This document shows, piece after piece, positions 14,922 through 23,956 of a DNA stretch of 40,535 nt; position 1 is the stretch's first letter; each line of letters opens with the position of its first letter. Location: the NCBI GenBank assembly GCA_035315345.1, contig DATFYA010000072.1, forward strand, positions 1-40,535, given 5' to 3'. The translations under genes were made by a program, and so were the position numbers. The notes under the pieces were generated by a model. That model worked only from the letters and a program-made list of their open reading frames with translations, did not search any database and was not told the DNA's origin. This stretch comes from Candidatus Methylomirabilota bacterium (GTDB lineage: Bacteria > Methylomirabilota > Methylomirabilia > Rokubacteriales > CSP1-6).

Positions 14922-16007
14922 ATGGCGTCCATTCCGCTCTCCCGACCGCCGGTCGACGGCGAGATCAAGGCCGCGGTGCTCGCCGCGGTCGATTCGCGGC
15001 AGTACATCCTCGGGCCCGAATGCCGCGCCTTCGAGCAGGAGTTCGCGGCGTACCTGGCGGTGAAGCACGCCGTCCTCACCAGCAGCGCCACCGCCGCCCT
15101 GTGGATGGGGCTCAAGGCCTGCGGCGTGAAGGCCGGCGACGAGGTCCTGGTTCCCTCGCACACCGCCTTCCCCACCGTGGAGGCGATCTGCGTCACCGGG
15201 GCGGTCCCGGTGTTCGTCGACGTGGATGCCTCGTACACCGTGGATCTGGCGGACGCCGCCGCGAAGGCCACGCCCCGGACGGTCGGCTTCGTGCCGGTGC
15301 ACCTCTACGGGCATCCCGCCGACCTCGACGGCATCCGCGCCTTGTGCGAGGCGCGCAGCCTCTGGCTCCTCGAGGACTGCGCGCAGGCGCACGGCGCCGC
15401 CTGGCAAGGTCGCAAGGTGGGCTCGTTCGGGCGGGCCGGCGTCTTCTCGTTCTATCCGTCCAAGAACCTGCCGGTCATGGGCGACGGCGGGCTCTTGGCC
15501 ACCGACGACGACGACGTGGCCGCCCGATGCCGACGGCTGCGCGACCACGGGCGGCTCAGCAAGGACCTCCACGCCGAGCTGGGCTTCAACCTGCGCTTCA
15601 ACGACATCCAGGCCGCGGTGGGCCGCGTGCTGCTGCGGCGGCTCGACGCCATGAACGAGCATCGGCGCGCGCTGGCCGCCCGCTATCACGCCGGGCTGGC
15701 CGACCTCCCGCTGGCGCTGCCCACCGAGAGGCCCGGCGCGCGGCACGTCTACCACCTCTACGTGGTCAGGGCCTCCGAGCGTGACCGGCTCGCCGCCTTC
15801 CTCAAGGCGCGCGGCATCGCCACCGGGATCCACTATCCGGTTCCGGCCCATCGTCAGCCCGCGGTCGAGCTGCTGGATCCGCCGGTTCTGCCCCGCACCG
15901 AGGCGCTCGTCGGCGAGATCCTCAGTCTGCCGATCTCGGCCGGGCATACCGAGGAGGAGATCGACACGGTCATCGCCGCGATCAAGGAGTTCTACCGCGC
16001 GGGGTGA
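14922..16007 (+). CDS. DegT/DnrJ/EryC1/StrS sugar aminotransferase
   Basis: 361 residues from ATG 14922. A PLP-dependent fold type I enzyme of the family that aminates ketosugars on nucleotide carriers. The PLP lysine is K181 (SFYPSKNLPVMGDGG), the ring-binding acidic residue is D152 (LLEDCAQAHG), and LTSSATAALWMGL near 52-64 is the phosphate cup. The substrate-side segment LGFNLRFNDIQAA is typical. It most likely makes an amino sugar used by the glycosyltransferase that follows 36 nt later. Which ketosugar is used cannot be told; no dehydratase lies next to it, although an epimerase/dehydratase is at 5660. Confidence 0.9.
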   Translation: MASIPLSRPPVDGEIKAAVLAAVDSRQYILGPECRAFEQEFAAYLAVKHAVLTSSATAALWMGLKACGVKAGDEVLVPSHTAFPTVEAICVTGAVPVFVDVDASYTVDLADAAAKATPRTVGFVPVHLYGHPADLDGIRALCEARSLWLLEDCAQAHGAAWQGRKVGSFGRAGVFSFYPSKNLPVMGDGGLLATDDDDVAARCRRLRDHGRLSKDLHAELGFNLRFNDIQAAVGRVLLRRLDAMNEHRRALAARYHAGLADLPLALPTERPGARHVYHLYVVRASERDRLAAFLKARGIATGIHYPVPAHRQPAVELLDPPVLPRTEALVGEILSLPISAGHTEEEIDTVIAAIKEFYRAG

Positions 16008-16043
16008 CCGGCCGTCGGTGACGGCGATCGCGCGGGGCACCAC

Positions 16044-17150
16044 GTGAACATCCTGCAGATCTACCCGAAGGGGGACTACTTCACCGGCGCGGCCATCCAG
16101 CTGCGCGACCTGGCCACCGGCCTGGCCGGGCACGGCCATCACGTCGTGGTGGCCACGCGGCCCAACCCCCACTGGGAGCGCGCCTGCGCCTCCGGGCTCG
16201 TGCAGCACGCCACCGTGCCGATGCGAAGCGGGGCGGATCTGGCCTCCGCGTGGGCGCTGGCCCGTCTCATCCGCGAGCACCGGATCGACGTCGTCCACTG
16301 CCAGAAGGGCCGGGCTCGTACCCTCGCCCTTCTCGCCGGCCTGGTCGTGCGCATCCCGGTGCTGATCCTGAACCGCGGGGTGAGCTTTCCGCCCGACCGC
16401 TGGAGCCGGCTCGGCTACACCACGTCGCGCGTGACCGCCATCGTGGCGGTCTGCCAGTCGATCAAGCGCGGGCTGGTGTCGGCCGGCGTGTCGCCGGGCA
16501 AGATCGAGGTGATCTACTCGGGCACCGATCTCGGACGCTTCCATGCCGGCGTCGACGGCCGGGCCATCCGCAGCGAGCTTCAGCTCGGGCCCGGCCACGC
16601 CCTGGTCACCCAGGTCGGCATCCGCTCGTGGCGCGGCAACGACGACGTGCTCGAGGCCATGACCCGCGTCTGCCACGCCGCCCCCCACGCCCGCCTGCTC
16701 TTCGTGGGGGCGCCGCCGCCGCGCGTGCCGGTCCTGCGGGACAAGGCGTTCCGGCGCGGGATCGGCGAGTCGGTGTTCGTGCTCGGGCACCGCGAGGACA
16801 TCCCCGAGATCCTGTCCGGCAGCGACCTGGTCGTCGACGCCTCCTACGCGGGTCTCGGGCTCACCGGCTCGCTCCGCGAGGCCCTCGCGGTCGAGACCCC
16901 GGTCGTGGCCACCGACATCGAGGGGCACCCCGAGCTGATCGTCGAGGGCGAGACCGGCCTGCTGGTCCCGCCCCGCAATCCGGACGCGCTGGCCCAGGCG
17001 ATCCTCCGCGTGCTGGAGAACCCGACGCGGGCCAAGGCCATGGCCCGGGCCGGCCGCAAGCGCGTCGAAGCCGTGTTCTCGATGGCCCAGAAGATCCAGC
17101 GCACGGAAGCGCTCTACCAGCGGCTGCTCGCCGCGCGGAGGACGGCGTGA
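16044..17150 (+). CDS. Glycosyltransferase family 4 protein (GT-B fold)
   Basis: 368 residues from GTG 16044. The N-terminal acceptor domain starts NILQIYPKGDYFTGAAIQL, and the inter-domain region is VIYSGTDLGRFHAG. The C-terminal donor domain carries the E(x7)E-type nucleotide-sugar site in LREALAVETPVVATDIEG followed by LIVEGETGLLV. It is a retaining glycosyltransferase of the inner-membrane face, most probably building a surface glycan or glycolipid. Its stop overlaps the exporter start by 4 nt (GTGA), which ties it to transport. Confidence 0.9.
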   Translation: MNILQIYPKGDYFTGAAIQLRDLATGLAGHGHHVVVATRPNPHWERACASGLVQHATVPMRSGADLASAWALARLIREHRIDVVHCQKGRARTLALLAGLVVRIPVLILNRGVSFPPDRWSRLGYTTSRVTAIVAVCQSIKRGLVSAGVSPGKIEVIYSGTDLGRFHAGVDGRAIRSELQLGPGHALVTQVGIRSWRGNDDVLEAMTRVCHAAPHARLLFVGAPPPRVPVLRDKAFRRGIGESVFVLGHREDIPEILSGSDLVVDASYAGLGLTGSLREALAVETPVVATDIEGHPELIVEGETGLLVPPRNPDALAQAILRVLENPTRAKAMARAGRKRVEAVFSMAQKIQRTEALYQRLLAARRTA

Positions 17151-18901
17151 CCGCGCGCTATCACCTCCTCACGCGCCTGGTGCCGTATCTGCGGCCCTAC
17201 TGGCCGCTCCTGGCGCTGGGCGGGGTGCTCGCCCTGGTGGTGTCGGGCTCCGAGGCCTTCATCGCGTGGCTGGTCAAGCCGGCGATGGACGACATTTTCC
17301 TGAAGCGCGACGTGACGATGCTGCGCCTGATCCCGCTGGTGCTGCTGGCGACCTACGTGATCAAGGGCGCGGGGCGCTTCGGCCAGTCCTACCTGATGGC
17401 CTCGGTGGGCGAGCGCGTGATCGCCCGCATCCGCGGCGAGCTGTACGCCCACATCCAGTCCATGCCGCTGTCCTTCTTCGCCTCCCTGCACTCCGCCGAG
17501 CTGATGACCCGCGTGGTGACCGACGTCAACCGGCTGGCCCGCCTGTCCTCCACCGTGCTCGTGATGGCGGTGCGGCACGTCGGCACCATCGTCGCGTTGA
17601 TCGTGGTGATGTTCCTGCGCGAGTGGGTGCTGGCCCTGATCGCGATCGCGGTGTTCCCGGTGGTCGGGCTCGCGGTCCGGATCATCGGCCGCAAGCTCTA
17701 CAAGATCAACCGGCGCGCCCAGCAGAAGATCGCCGAGCTGAACGTGGTCCTGCAGGAGTCCTTCACCGGGACGAAGATCGTCAAGGCCTTCGGGCGCGAG
17801 CGCCTCGAGCAGGAGCGATTCGATCAGGTCAACGACCGGCTCCTGGCCCTGGCCCTCAAGGACCGCCGCGTCGACGAGATGGCCGAGCCGATCATGGAGG
17901 TGCTGGGCGCGCTGGCCATCATGGGCGCGCTCTGGTACGGCGGCTACCGGGTCATCTCCGGCGCGCTGACCCCGGGCGAGTTCTTCTCGTTCACCGCCGC
18001 GGTGATCCTGCTCTACGGGCCGGTGCGGCAGCTCTCCCGCATGGCCAACACCGTGCAGCAGTCCATCGCCTCGGTGGAGCGGGTGTTCGAGATCCTCGAC
18101 ACGCCGCCGGCCATCGTGGACGCCCCGGACGCGCACGCCCTCGCCGGCTTCACCGACACCATCGTGTTCGAGGGCGCGGGGTTCCGCTATCCGGAGTCGG
18201 AGACGTGGGCCCTGCAGGACATCTCGCTGACCGTGCGGAAGGGCGAGCTGGTGGCCTTCGTGGGCATGTCCGGCGCGGGCAAGACGACGCTGATGGAGCT
18301 GCTGCCGCGCTTCCACGACGTCACCGCCGGCCGTATCACGCTGGACGGCCACGATCTCCGGACGGTCACGGTGGGCTCGCTTCGCGGCCTCATCGGCATC
18401 GTGACCCAGGACACGTTCCTGTTCCACGACTCGATCGAGTACAACATCGCCTACGGCCGGCCCGGCGCCACCCTCGCCGAGCTCGAGCGGGCGGCGCGGC
18501 AGGCCCAGGCCCACGACTTCATCGCGGCCCTGCCCGAGGGCTACGCCACCCCGGTGGGCGAGCGCGGGGTCAAGCTCTCGGGCGGCCAGGCCCAGCGGCT
18601 CGCGATCGCGCGGGCGTTTCTCAAGGATCCGCCGATCCTGATCCTGGACGAGGCCACCTCGGACCTCGACGCGGAGAGCGAATTCCTCGTCCAGCAGGCG
18701 CTCTCCGAGCTGATGCGCGGCCGCACCGTGCTGGTGATCGCGCACCGGCTGGCCACCGTGAAGCACGCCGACCGGGTCGTGGTCGTGCACGGAGGCCGCA
18801 TCGCCGAGACGGGGACCCACGACGAGCTGATGGCCCGCGAGGACGGCATCTACCGCCGCCTCGCCACGCTGCAGTCGCTCGACGCCCTGTCGCCCTCCTG
18901 A
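17147..18901 (+). CDS. msbA: MsbA-type ABC exporter (fused permease and ATPase)
   Basis: 584 residues from GTG 17147. Six membrane helices occupy about residues 20-295 (first [18 protein letters not shown] loop as in MsbA). The ATPase domain has Walker A GMSGAGKT (373-380), Q-loop VTQDTF, signature LSGGQAQR (477-484) and Walker [13 protein letters not shown]. MsbA flips lipid A-core across the inner membrane; this family also contains other lipid and peptide exporters. Coupling to a glycosyltransferase and an aminotransferase suggests export of a glycolipid. It converges with the DUF2867 gene 8 nt beyond its end. Confidence 0.9.
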   Translation: MTARYHLLTRLVPYLRPYWPLLALGGVLALVVSGSEAFIAWLVKPAMDDIFLKRDVTMLRLIPLVLLATYVIKGAGRFGQSYLMASVGERVIARIRGELYAHIQSMPLSFFASLHSAELMTRVVTDVNRLARLSSTVLVMAVRHVGTIVALIVVMFLREWVLALIAIAVFPVVGLAVRIIGRKLYKINRRAQQKIAELNVVLQESFTGTKIVKAFGRERLEQERFDQVNDRLLALALKDRRVDEMAEPIMEVLGALAIMGALWYGGYRVISGALTPGEFFSFTAAVILLYGPVRQLSRMANTVQQSIASVERVFEILDTPPAIVDAPDAHALAGFTDTIVFEGAGFRYPESETWALQDISLTVRKGELVAFVGMSGAGKTTLMELLPRFHDVTAGRITLDGHDLRTVTVGSLRGLIGIVTQDTFLFHDSIEYNIAYGRPGATLAELERAARQAQAHDFIAALPEGYATPVGERGVKLSGGQAQRLAIARAFLKDPPILILDEATSDLDAESEFLVQQALSELMRGRTVLVIAHRLATVKHADRVVVVHGGRIAETGTHDELMAREDGIYRRLATLQSLDALSPS

Positions 18902-18909
18902 GCCGCGTG

Positions 18910-19401
18910 TCAGCGGGGCGCCAGCCGGCGCACCGCGCGGACGCCCGCCGCGAGCAGCGCGGGATAGACCACCCGGCGGCGAAAGGGCTCGATGAGACGC
19001 ATGTACGCGCGCCCGAGCCCGCCGTGCGGCCTCACGTACACCGCCAGCCGCGGGCGCCGCTCCACCAGCGAGAGGTGGAGGAACCCGGTCACCGTCCGGT
19101 TCTCGATCCGCGACAGCTGCTCCTCGGCCTCCCGGTAGATCGGCACGAAGCCGGCGCTGCCGCGGTCCCAGCCGAACCGCCGGCCGAGCCACCAGCGGAT
19201 GGCGAACAGCGCCCGGGTCGCCGCCGACGACTGCTCGCCGCGGAAGGCCTCGACCCAGTGCGCGAGCGAGACGTCGGCGGGAAGCGGGGTCGGGACCTCC
19301 CAGATGTCGTGGAGGGCCAGCCCTTCCGCGGCGGCGAGGGCGTGGACGCGCCAGGGGCGGGCCAGATGATCTGCGGGGTCGATCCGTCCGCCGGGAGACA
19401 T
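18910..19401 (-). CDS. DUF2867 domain protein
   Basis: 163 residues from ATG 19401. The sequence resembles the DUF2867 domain often fused to the C terminus of SDR oxidoreductases: ALFAIRWWLGRRFGWD in the middle, a strand TVTGFLHLSLVERRPRLAVY, and the ending AYMRLIEPFRRRVVYPALL. Here it stands alone with no SDR partner. The family's biochemical role is not known. It follows nadE by 26 nt on the same strand and is probably read from the same message. No signal peptide. Confidence 0.75.
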   Translation of the reverse strand: MSPGGRIDPADHLARPWRVHALAAAEGLALHDIWEVPTPLPADVSLAHWVEAFRGEQSSAATRALFAIRWWLGRRFGWDRGSAGFVPIYREAEEQLSRIENRTVTGFLHLSLVERRPRLAVYVRPHGGLGRAYMRLIEPFRRRVVYPALLAAGVRAVRRLAPR

Positions 19402-19427
19402 CGCGGTCGAAGCCGGCCGCCGCGAGG

Positions 19428-21152
19428 CTACTCGCGGAAGCGGTTGACGATGGGCAGGCGCCAGTCCTTGCCGAAGGCGCGCGGCGTGATCTTGATGCCG
19501 ATGGGACCCTGGCGGCGCTTGTACTCGTTGCGGTCCACCATGGCGATCACCCGCTTGACCGTCGCGCCGTCGAAGCCGCGCGCCACGATGTCCGCCACGC
19601 CCTGATCGCCTTCCACGTACGCCTCGAGGATCGCGTCGAGAACGGGATACGGCGGCAGGGTGTCCTGGTCGGTCTGGTCCGGCCGCAGCTCGGCCGACGG
19701 GGCGCGCTCGAACACCGAGCGCGGGATGACGTCCCGGCCGGCGCGGCGGTTGACGTGCTCGGATACCTGATACACGAGCGTCTTGGGCACGTCCTTGATC
19801 ACCGCGAAGCCGCCCGCCATGTCGCCGTAGAGCGTGGAGTAGCCGACGCCGATCTCGCTCTTGTTGCCGGTGGTGAGCACCAGCCAGCCGAACTTGTTGG
19901 AGAGCGCCATCAGGTAGTTGCCGCGGATGCGTGCCTGGAGGTTTTCCTCGGTGACGTCCTCCTTCAGCCCCTTGAACGGCTTGGCGAGCGCGCGGCGGTA
20001 CGCCTGCAGCACCGGCTGGATGGGCAGGCGCAAGAACTCGATGCCCAGGTTGCGGGCCAGCCGCGCCGCGTCGCCGCGCGTGCCCGCCGAGGAGAATTGC
20101 GACGGCATCGTCACGCCGGTGACGTTGGCCGCGCCCAGGGCCTCGACCGCGATCGCGGCGACCAGCGAGGAGTCGATGCCGCCGGAGAGGCCGAGCACCA
20201 CGTGGGTGAACCCGTTCTTGGTGACGTAGTCGCGGGTGCCGAGCACGAGCGCCTCGTAGATCTCGTCCACCGGCTCGAGCACCGCCACCTCGTGCGGCGG
20301 CAGCTTGGGGCGGGCCGGCGCGGGCAGCGGCGGCAGCGCGATGCGCCGCGACTGGGCGCCGGTGGCGCGCAGCTTCTCCTTGCGCCGGCGCGAGTCGTGC
20401 AGCCGCGCCCGGAAGACCTCGTCGAGATCCAGGTCCGCGACCACGAAGTCCTCCTGGAAGGCCTTGCCCCGCGCCAGGCACTCGCCCTTCTCGTTGAAGA
20501 TGAAGGACTGGCCGTCGAAGATCAGCTCGTCCTGCCCGCCCACCATGTTGACGAAGGCCAGGCAGACCAGGTCGTCGGCCGCGCGGGTCGCCAGCATCTT
20601 CTCGCGGAAGCGCCCCTTGCCCGCGTGGTACGGCGAGGCGTTGATGCTCAGCACCAGCTCCGCACCCCCGAGCGCCTGCAGCGTGGTGGGGCCGGTCGGG
20701 TACCAGATGTCCTCGCAGATGTTGGCGGCCACCACCGTGTCGCCCAGCGTGAAGACGGGCGCCTCGGTGCCCGACTGGAAGTAGCGGTTCTCGTCGAAGA
20801 CCCCGTAGTTGGGCAGGTACTGCTTGTGATAGGTGCCGGCCTGCGCACCGTCGTGCAGGATGGCCGCCGCGTTGAAGATGTCGTCACGCTTGTCCACGAA
20901 GCCGACAACCGCGGTGAGGCCCCGGCTCGCCCGCGCGACATCCGCCAGCGCGCGCAGGTTGGCCTCGATGAAGGCGGGCTTGAAGAGCAGATCTTCCGGC
21001 GGATAGCCGGTCAACACCAGCTCGGGGAACGCGACGATGTCGCAGCCGAGGGTGCGCGCGCGCTCCATGCCGGTGGTCACGATGCGCGCGTTGGCTTCGA
21101 CGGCTCCCACCGTCGGATTGACCTGGGCCAGCCCCACTCGGACCCGCCGCAT
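19428..21152 (-). CDS. nadE: Glutamine-dependent NAD+ synthetase
   Basis: 574 residues. The N-terminal nitrilase-type glutaminase has the triad E44 (FPELVLTGYPPEDLL), K110 (YHKQYLPNYGVFDE) and C146 (NICEDIW). The C-terminal ATP-pyrophosphatase domain has SGGIDSS at 323-329, and GNKSEIGVGYSTLYGDM completes the synthetase site. Ammonia released from glutamine passes to the adenylated nicotinate adenine dinucleotide to give NAD+. The length and both domains are complete. Downstream of the nicotinate made by the nicotinamidase at 1206, this is the last step of the deamidating route. A TAGAAT lies 7 nt before ATG 21152. Confidence 0.96.
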   Translation of the reverse strand: MRRVRVGLAQVNPTVGAVEANARIVTTGMERARTLGCDIVAFPELVLTGYPPEDLLFKPAFIEANLRALADVARASRGLTAVVGFVDKRDDIFNAAAILHDGAQAGTYHKQYLPNYGVFDENRYFQSGTEAPVFTLGDTVVAANICEDIWYPTGPTTLQALGGAELVLSINASPYHAGKGRFREKMLATRAADDLVCLAFVNMVGGQDELIFDGQSFIFNEKGECLARGKAFQEDFVVADLDLDEVFRARLHDSRRRKEKLRATGAQSRRIALPPLPAPARPKLPPHEVAVLEPVDEIYEALVLGTRDYVTKNGFTHVVLGLSGGIDSSLVAAIAVEALGAANVTGVTMPSQFSSAGTRGDAARLARNLGIEFLRLPIQPVLQAYRRALAKPFKGLKEDVTEENLQARIRGNYLMALSNKFGWLVLTTGNKSEIGVGYSTLYGDMAGGFAVIKDVPKTLVYQVSEHVNRRAGRDVIPRSVFERAPSAELRPDQTDQDTLPPYPVLDAILEAYVEGDQGVADIVARGFDGATVKRVIAMVDRNEYKRRQGPIGIKITPRAFGKDWRLPIVNRFRE

Positions 21153-21159
21153 GTCGGGT

Positions 21160-21165
21160 ATTCTA
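21160..21165 (-). promoter_or_regulatory. -10 hexamer predicting a leaderless nadE mRNA
   Basis: On the minus strand TAGAAT (21165-21160) ends 7 nt before ATG 21152. A GTGAAA about 16 bp further upstream could serve as -35 (four of six). The predicted start coincides with the ATG or the base before it. It lies in the 10-nt gap and the end of the EamA gene, so it would give nadE its own transcript. Confidence 0.45.
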
Positions 21166-22047
21166 CTCTCTCCCGCCGGCTTTCACCGTCAGGTGCAGGC
21201 CGGTCAGGATCGCGAGCCCGCCCACGACCGTGAACACGGTCAGCGGCTCGTGCAGCCACCACACCCCGATCAGGGCGCCCGCGAGCGGCTGCACGTTGAC
21301 GAAGATGGCCACGCGCGAGGCGCCCAGCCGCTCGAGGCACCAGTTCCAGACCGCGTAGCCCAGCGCGGTGATGACCACCCCGAGGTAGAGCGTTCCCGCC
21401 ACCGCGCCCGCGGTCCACCGCGGCGTGAGGCCGGCGCGCCACTCGAGCCATGCGAGCGGCGCCATGGTCAGCGCGCCCCACAGGATCGACCATGCGGTCA
21501 CGACCAGCACCGGGTGGCGCGCCAGCACCCCGCGGCCCAGCAGCGAGTACGCCGCGTAGGCCAGGCCGGAGAGGATCAGCAACAGGTCGCCGCGCCAGTG
21601 CGGGGCCAGCGACTGCGTGAGACCGGGGATACCGTTCACCACCACCACCACGGTGCCGAACAGGGCCAGCGCGGCCCCGACGGCCTCGCGCCGGGTCAAC
21701 CGCTCGCCCAGGAGCGCCGGCGAGAGCAGGAGGAGCGAGGTCGGCTCGACGGTGATCAGCAGCGCGGCGTTGCTGGCGGTGGAGCGCTCGATGCCCCAGT
21801 TGCCGAGGCCGAAGGCCAGCGCGAAGCCCACCACGCCCATCAGGGCGATGCGCCCGTGGTCGCGCGCGGCGATCCGCTCGGTGCGGAGCCCGCGCCCGGC
21901 CCAGGTCACCAGGATCACCGCGCCGATCACGGAGCGCGCGCAGCCGAGCATCGCGGGCGGCACGTCGTCGAGCACCACCCGCGTGACGCCGTAGCTCGTG
22001 GCGAACACGACGTTGGCCACGAAGAGCAGCCGGAAGGCGTTCGGCAT
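21163..22047 (-). CDS. EamA/DMT-family transporter
   Basis: 294 residues from ATG 22047, with about ten hydrophobic segments in two homologous EamA halves (first ending around TVVVVVNGIPGL, second from HWRGDLLLILSGLAYAAYS). The motif MLGCARSVIGAVILV in helix 2 and the end ALIGVWWLHEPLTVF are typical. Family members export amino acids, purine metabolites or other small molecules; the substrate is not readable. It starts 16 nt after the signal peptidase stop, so the two are likely co-transcribed. A longer in-frame start would overlap the signal peptidase gene and is not supported. Confidence 0.87.
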   Translation of the reverse strand: MPNAFRLLFVANVVFATSYGVTRVVLDDVPPAMLGCARSVIGAVILVTWAGRGLRTERIAARDHGRIALMGVVGFALAFGLGNWGIERSTASNAALLITVEPTSLLLLSPALLGERLTRREAVGAALALFGTVVVVVNGIPGLTQSLAPHWRGDLLLILSGLAYAAYSLLGRGVLARHPVLVVTAWSILWGALTMAPLAWLEWRAGLTPRWTAGAVAGTLYLGVVITALGYAVWNWCLERLGASRVAIFVNVQPLAGALIGVWWLHEPLTVFTVVGGLAILTGLHLTVKAGGRE

Positions 22048-22063
22048 CCGCCGCGATCGCGAG

Positions 22064-22633
22064 CTAGTGGAGGCGCCGGCCGACGCGGTCCCACCGCGGG
22101 TGGCCGTCTCCGTCCGCGGACCAGTAGACCCACACCGGACGGCCGACGATGCGGTCGCGCGCCAGCGGGCCCCAGTGCCGGCTGTCCTCGCCCGCGTTCC
22201 GGTTGTCGGCCATGACGAAGACCGCCTCGGTCGGGATCTGGACCGGCCCCGCGTTGCCGGGCGCCCGCGCCTCGGCGCTCCAGTCGGCGTACGGCTCGGC
22301 GAGCGGGCGGCATCCATCGCTCCGCGGCTCGCAGTTGACGTAGACGTCGTGGCCGTCCACGACGATCTGCTCGCCGCCCACGCCGACGACGCGCTTGACC
22401 AGCAGTTGATCGGCCTCGGCCGGATCCGTGAACACCACCAGATCGCCGCGCGCGGGCCAGTGGGCCGCCTTGTCCATCAACACGTAGTCGCCGGCCAGCA
22501 GCGTCGGCGCCATCGACGCGGACGGGATCCAGACGCCTTCGAAGCGGCTGCGCACGGCCAGCGGAAGCGCGACGACGAGCGCGAGCGCGCCGAGGCCGAC
22601 CAGCGTCCAGACGATCCGGCCCGAGGCGTCCAC
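22064..22633 (-). CDS. lepB: Signal peptidase I
   Basis: 189 residues from GTG 22633. One N-terminal membrane helix (about 8-27) is followed by the catalytic serine S40 (IPSASMAPTLLAGD), the lysine K80 (LLVKRVVGVGGE), and the box-E region VFVMADNRNAGEDSRHWGPL. It cleaves signal peptides from Sec and Tat exported proteins at the periplasmic face. It is shorter than E. coli LepB, lacking a second membrane helix and most of the extra domain, like many compact LepB homologues. GTG 22633 is close to the divergent zinc-ribbon gene. Confidence 0.93.
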   Translation of the reverse strand: MDASGRIVWTLVGLGALALVVALPLAVRSRFEGVWIPSASMAPTLLAGDYVLMDKAAHWPARGDLVVFTDPAEADQLLVKRVVGVGGEQIVVDGHDVYVNCEPRSDGCRPLAEPYADWSAEARAPGNAGPVQIPTEAVFVMADNRNAGEDSRHWGPLARDRIVGRPVWVYWSADGDGHPRWDRVGRRLH

Positions 22634-22672
22634 CGGACTACGCTAAGCCACCCCGCTCCCGACTCGATCACG

Positions 22673-22678
22673 TATAAT
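22673..22678 (+). promoter_or_regulatory. -10 hexamer predicting a leaderless zinc-ribbon mRNA
   Basis: A perfect TATAAT at 22673-22678 ends 7 nt before ATG 22686. No good -35 is seen at the expected distance (CACCCC or ACCCCG). The transcription start should fall at the base before the ATG or at the ATG itself, with no room for a ribosome-binding sequence. Confidence 0.5.
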
Positions 22679-22685
22679 CGCGCGC

Positions 22686-22877
22686 ATGAAACCCAAGATC
22701 CCCTGGCTCCCCCACGAGGTCCAGCCGGGTCAGGCCACCGAGACGTGCCCGGTCTGTGGCGCCCGCAAGCTCATGCCCTGGACGTTGAGGCGCGATCCGA
22801 AGCGGATCACCCTGCTGCGCACCTGGGTGTGCACGAACTGTCAGCACACCGAGGAGCGGGACGAGGCGGAGAGCTAG
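22686..22877 (+). CDS. Small zinc-ribbon protein
   Basis: 63 residues. Two CxxC knuckles, CPVC (C21, C24) and CTNC (C49, C52), about 24 residues apart, form a four-cysteine zinc ribbon with the basic stretch TLRRDPKR between them. It resembles free-standing zinc-ribbon proteins of unknown role that bind nucleic acid or other proteins; I do not recognise a named family. It is monocistronic, divergent from lepB and convergent with the LOG-family gene 19 nt beyond its stop. The start is fixed by the ATG and by the -10 hexamer next to it. Confidence 0.75.
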   Translation: MKPKIPWLPHEVQPGQATETCPVCGARKLMPWTLRRDPKRITLLRTWVCTNCQHTEERDEAES

Positions 22878-22896
22878 CAGTCGGCGCGGGCCGGGC

Positions 22897-23931
22897 TCAG
22901 CCGGCCGCGTTCACGAAGTCCAGCAGGCTGCGCAGGCGGGCGTAGTCCGAGCGGTTGAACGGCAACACCAGCCGCGGAAGGTCGGGTAGCTCGTCGCCCT
23001 CGCCCGGCACCGGCCCGGGCGCCTGGGTGGCCGGCGCGGTGAGGATGTCCCGGAACTGCAGGTTGACGTCGGCCAGCACGGTCTCGGCCAGCGCGTGGCG
23101 GATCCGCAGCACGAGCGAGTCCCGCACGTACCGCTGCGAGTGGCAGAGGCGATAGAAGCTCTCCACCTCGGTCGCGGCCTGCTCCACGTCGTCGGTGATG
23201 CGATAGAGGCCCGGATCGTTCGCGGAGACCAGTCCCCGTCCGACCATCTCGCGCCGGACGAACTCGTCGAAGCGCTTCCAGTAGGTCCCGCCGGGTTCGT
23301 CCAGCATGACCAGCGGGAGCACCGGCGACTTGCCGGTCTGCACGAGGGTCAGGGCCTCGAAGGCCTCGTCCGCGGTGCCGAAGCCGCCGGGCAGGAAGAC
23401 CATCGCGTGGGCCTCGCGCACCAGGAACAGCTTGCGGGTGAAGAAGTACTTGAACGAGATCAGCTTGGGATCGTCGGCGATCCAGGGGTTGGCCTCCTGC
23501 TCGAAAGGCAGCCGGATGTTGAGGCCGAACGACCGCTCCGCCCCGGCTCCCTCCTGGGCCGAGCCCATCACGCCCGCGCCCGCCCCGGTCATCACCATCC
23601 AGCCCGCCCCGGTGATGCGCTTGCTGAAGGCGAAGGCCTGCTCGGAGATCGGGCTCGATCGCGGCGTGCGCGCCGAGCCGAACATGGTGACCTTCGGGAC
23701 GTTGCGCCACGGCGCGAACACCTTGAACCCGTAGCGGATCTCCTTGAACGCGGCGTTGGCGATCTTGAGATCCGCGACGCCCGCGCCGTCCTCGTACATC
23801 TTGAGCGCGGTGGTGAGCATCTCGGCGTAGAACGGCCAGGCGGCTTCGGGGACCCGGAGGTGCTCCAGGAGGGCGTCCAGACGGCGGTTGGCTTCCTCGG
23901 ACTGCAGTTGATACCTGCGATCAGCACTCAC
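22897..23931 (-). CDS. LOG-family (TIGR00730-like) nucleotide phosphoribohydrolase-like protein
   Basis: 344 residues from GTG 23931. The lysine-decarboxylase-like/LOG fold is marked by VTMFGSART, MTGAGAGVMGSAQEGAG and the catalytic PGGFGTADE, with FTRK before it. LOG enzymes split a nucleoside monophosphate into a free base and ribose phosphate. The extra N-terminal helices (about 75 residues) and the C-terminal extension make this longer than plant-type LOG (about 200), as in the larger bacterial group. ATG 23946 is also in frame, but a TATACT hexamer covers codons 2-3 of that longer frame and sits 6 nt before GTG 23931, so the GTG start is preferred. It follows phoU by 25 nt (10 nt if ATG is used). 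Confidence 0.83.
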   Translation of the reverse strand: MSADRRYQLQSEEANRRLDALLEHLRVPEAAWPFYAEMLTTALKMYEDGAGVADLKIANAAFKEIRYGFKVFAPWRNVPKVTMFGSARTPRSSPISEQAFAFSKRITGAGWMVMTGAGAGVMGSAQEGAGAERSFGLNIRLPFEQEANPWIADDPKLISFKYFFTRKLFLVREAHAMVFLPGGFGTADEAFEALTLVQTGKSPVLPLVMLDEPGGTYWKRFDEFVRREMVGRGLVSANDPGLYRITDDVEQAATEVESFYRLCHSQRYVRDSLVLRIRHALAETVLADVNLQFRDILTAPATQAPGPVPGEGDELPDLPRLVLPFNRSDYARLRSLLDFVNAAG

Positions 23932-23937
23932 AGAGCC

Positions 23938-23943
23938 AGTATA
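23938..23943 (-). promoter_or_regulatory. -10 hexamer predicting a leaderless LOG-family mRNA
   Basis: On the minus strand TATACT (23943-23938) ends 6 nt before GTG 23931. A CTGGCC about 16 bp upstream is a poor -35 (three of six). It allows expression of the LOG-family gene apart from the pho operon. Confidence 0.4.
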
Positions 23944-23956
23944 CATCCCGGTCGTT

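Noticed and set aside
22634-22660. -10 hexamer for lepB (TAGCGT, 6 nt before GTG 22633)
   Set aside because: Only three of six positions match and no -35 is visible; it fits the leaderless pattern by distance, but is too weak to call.
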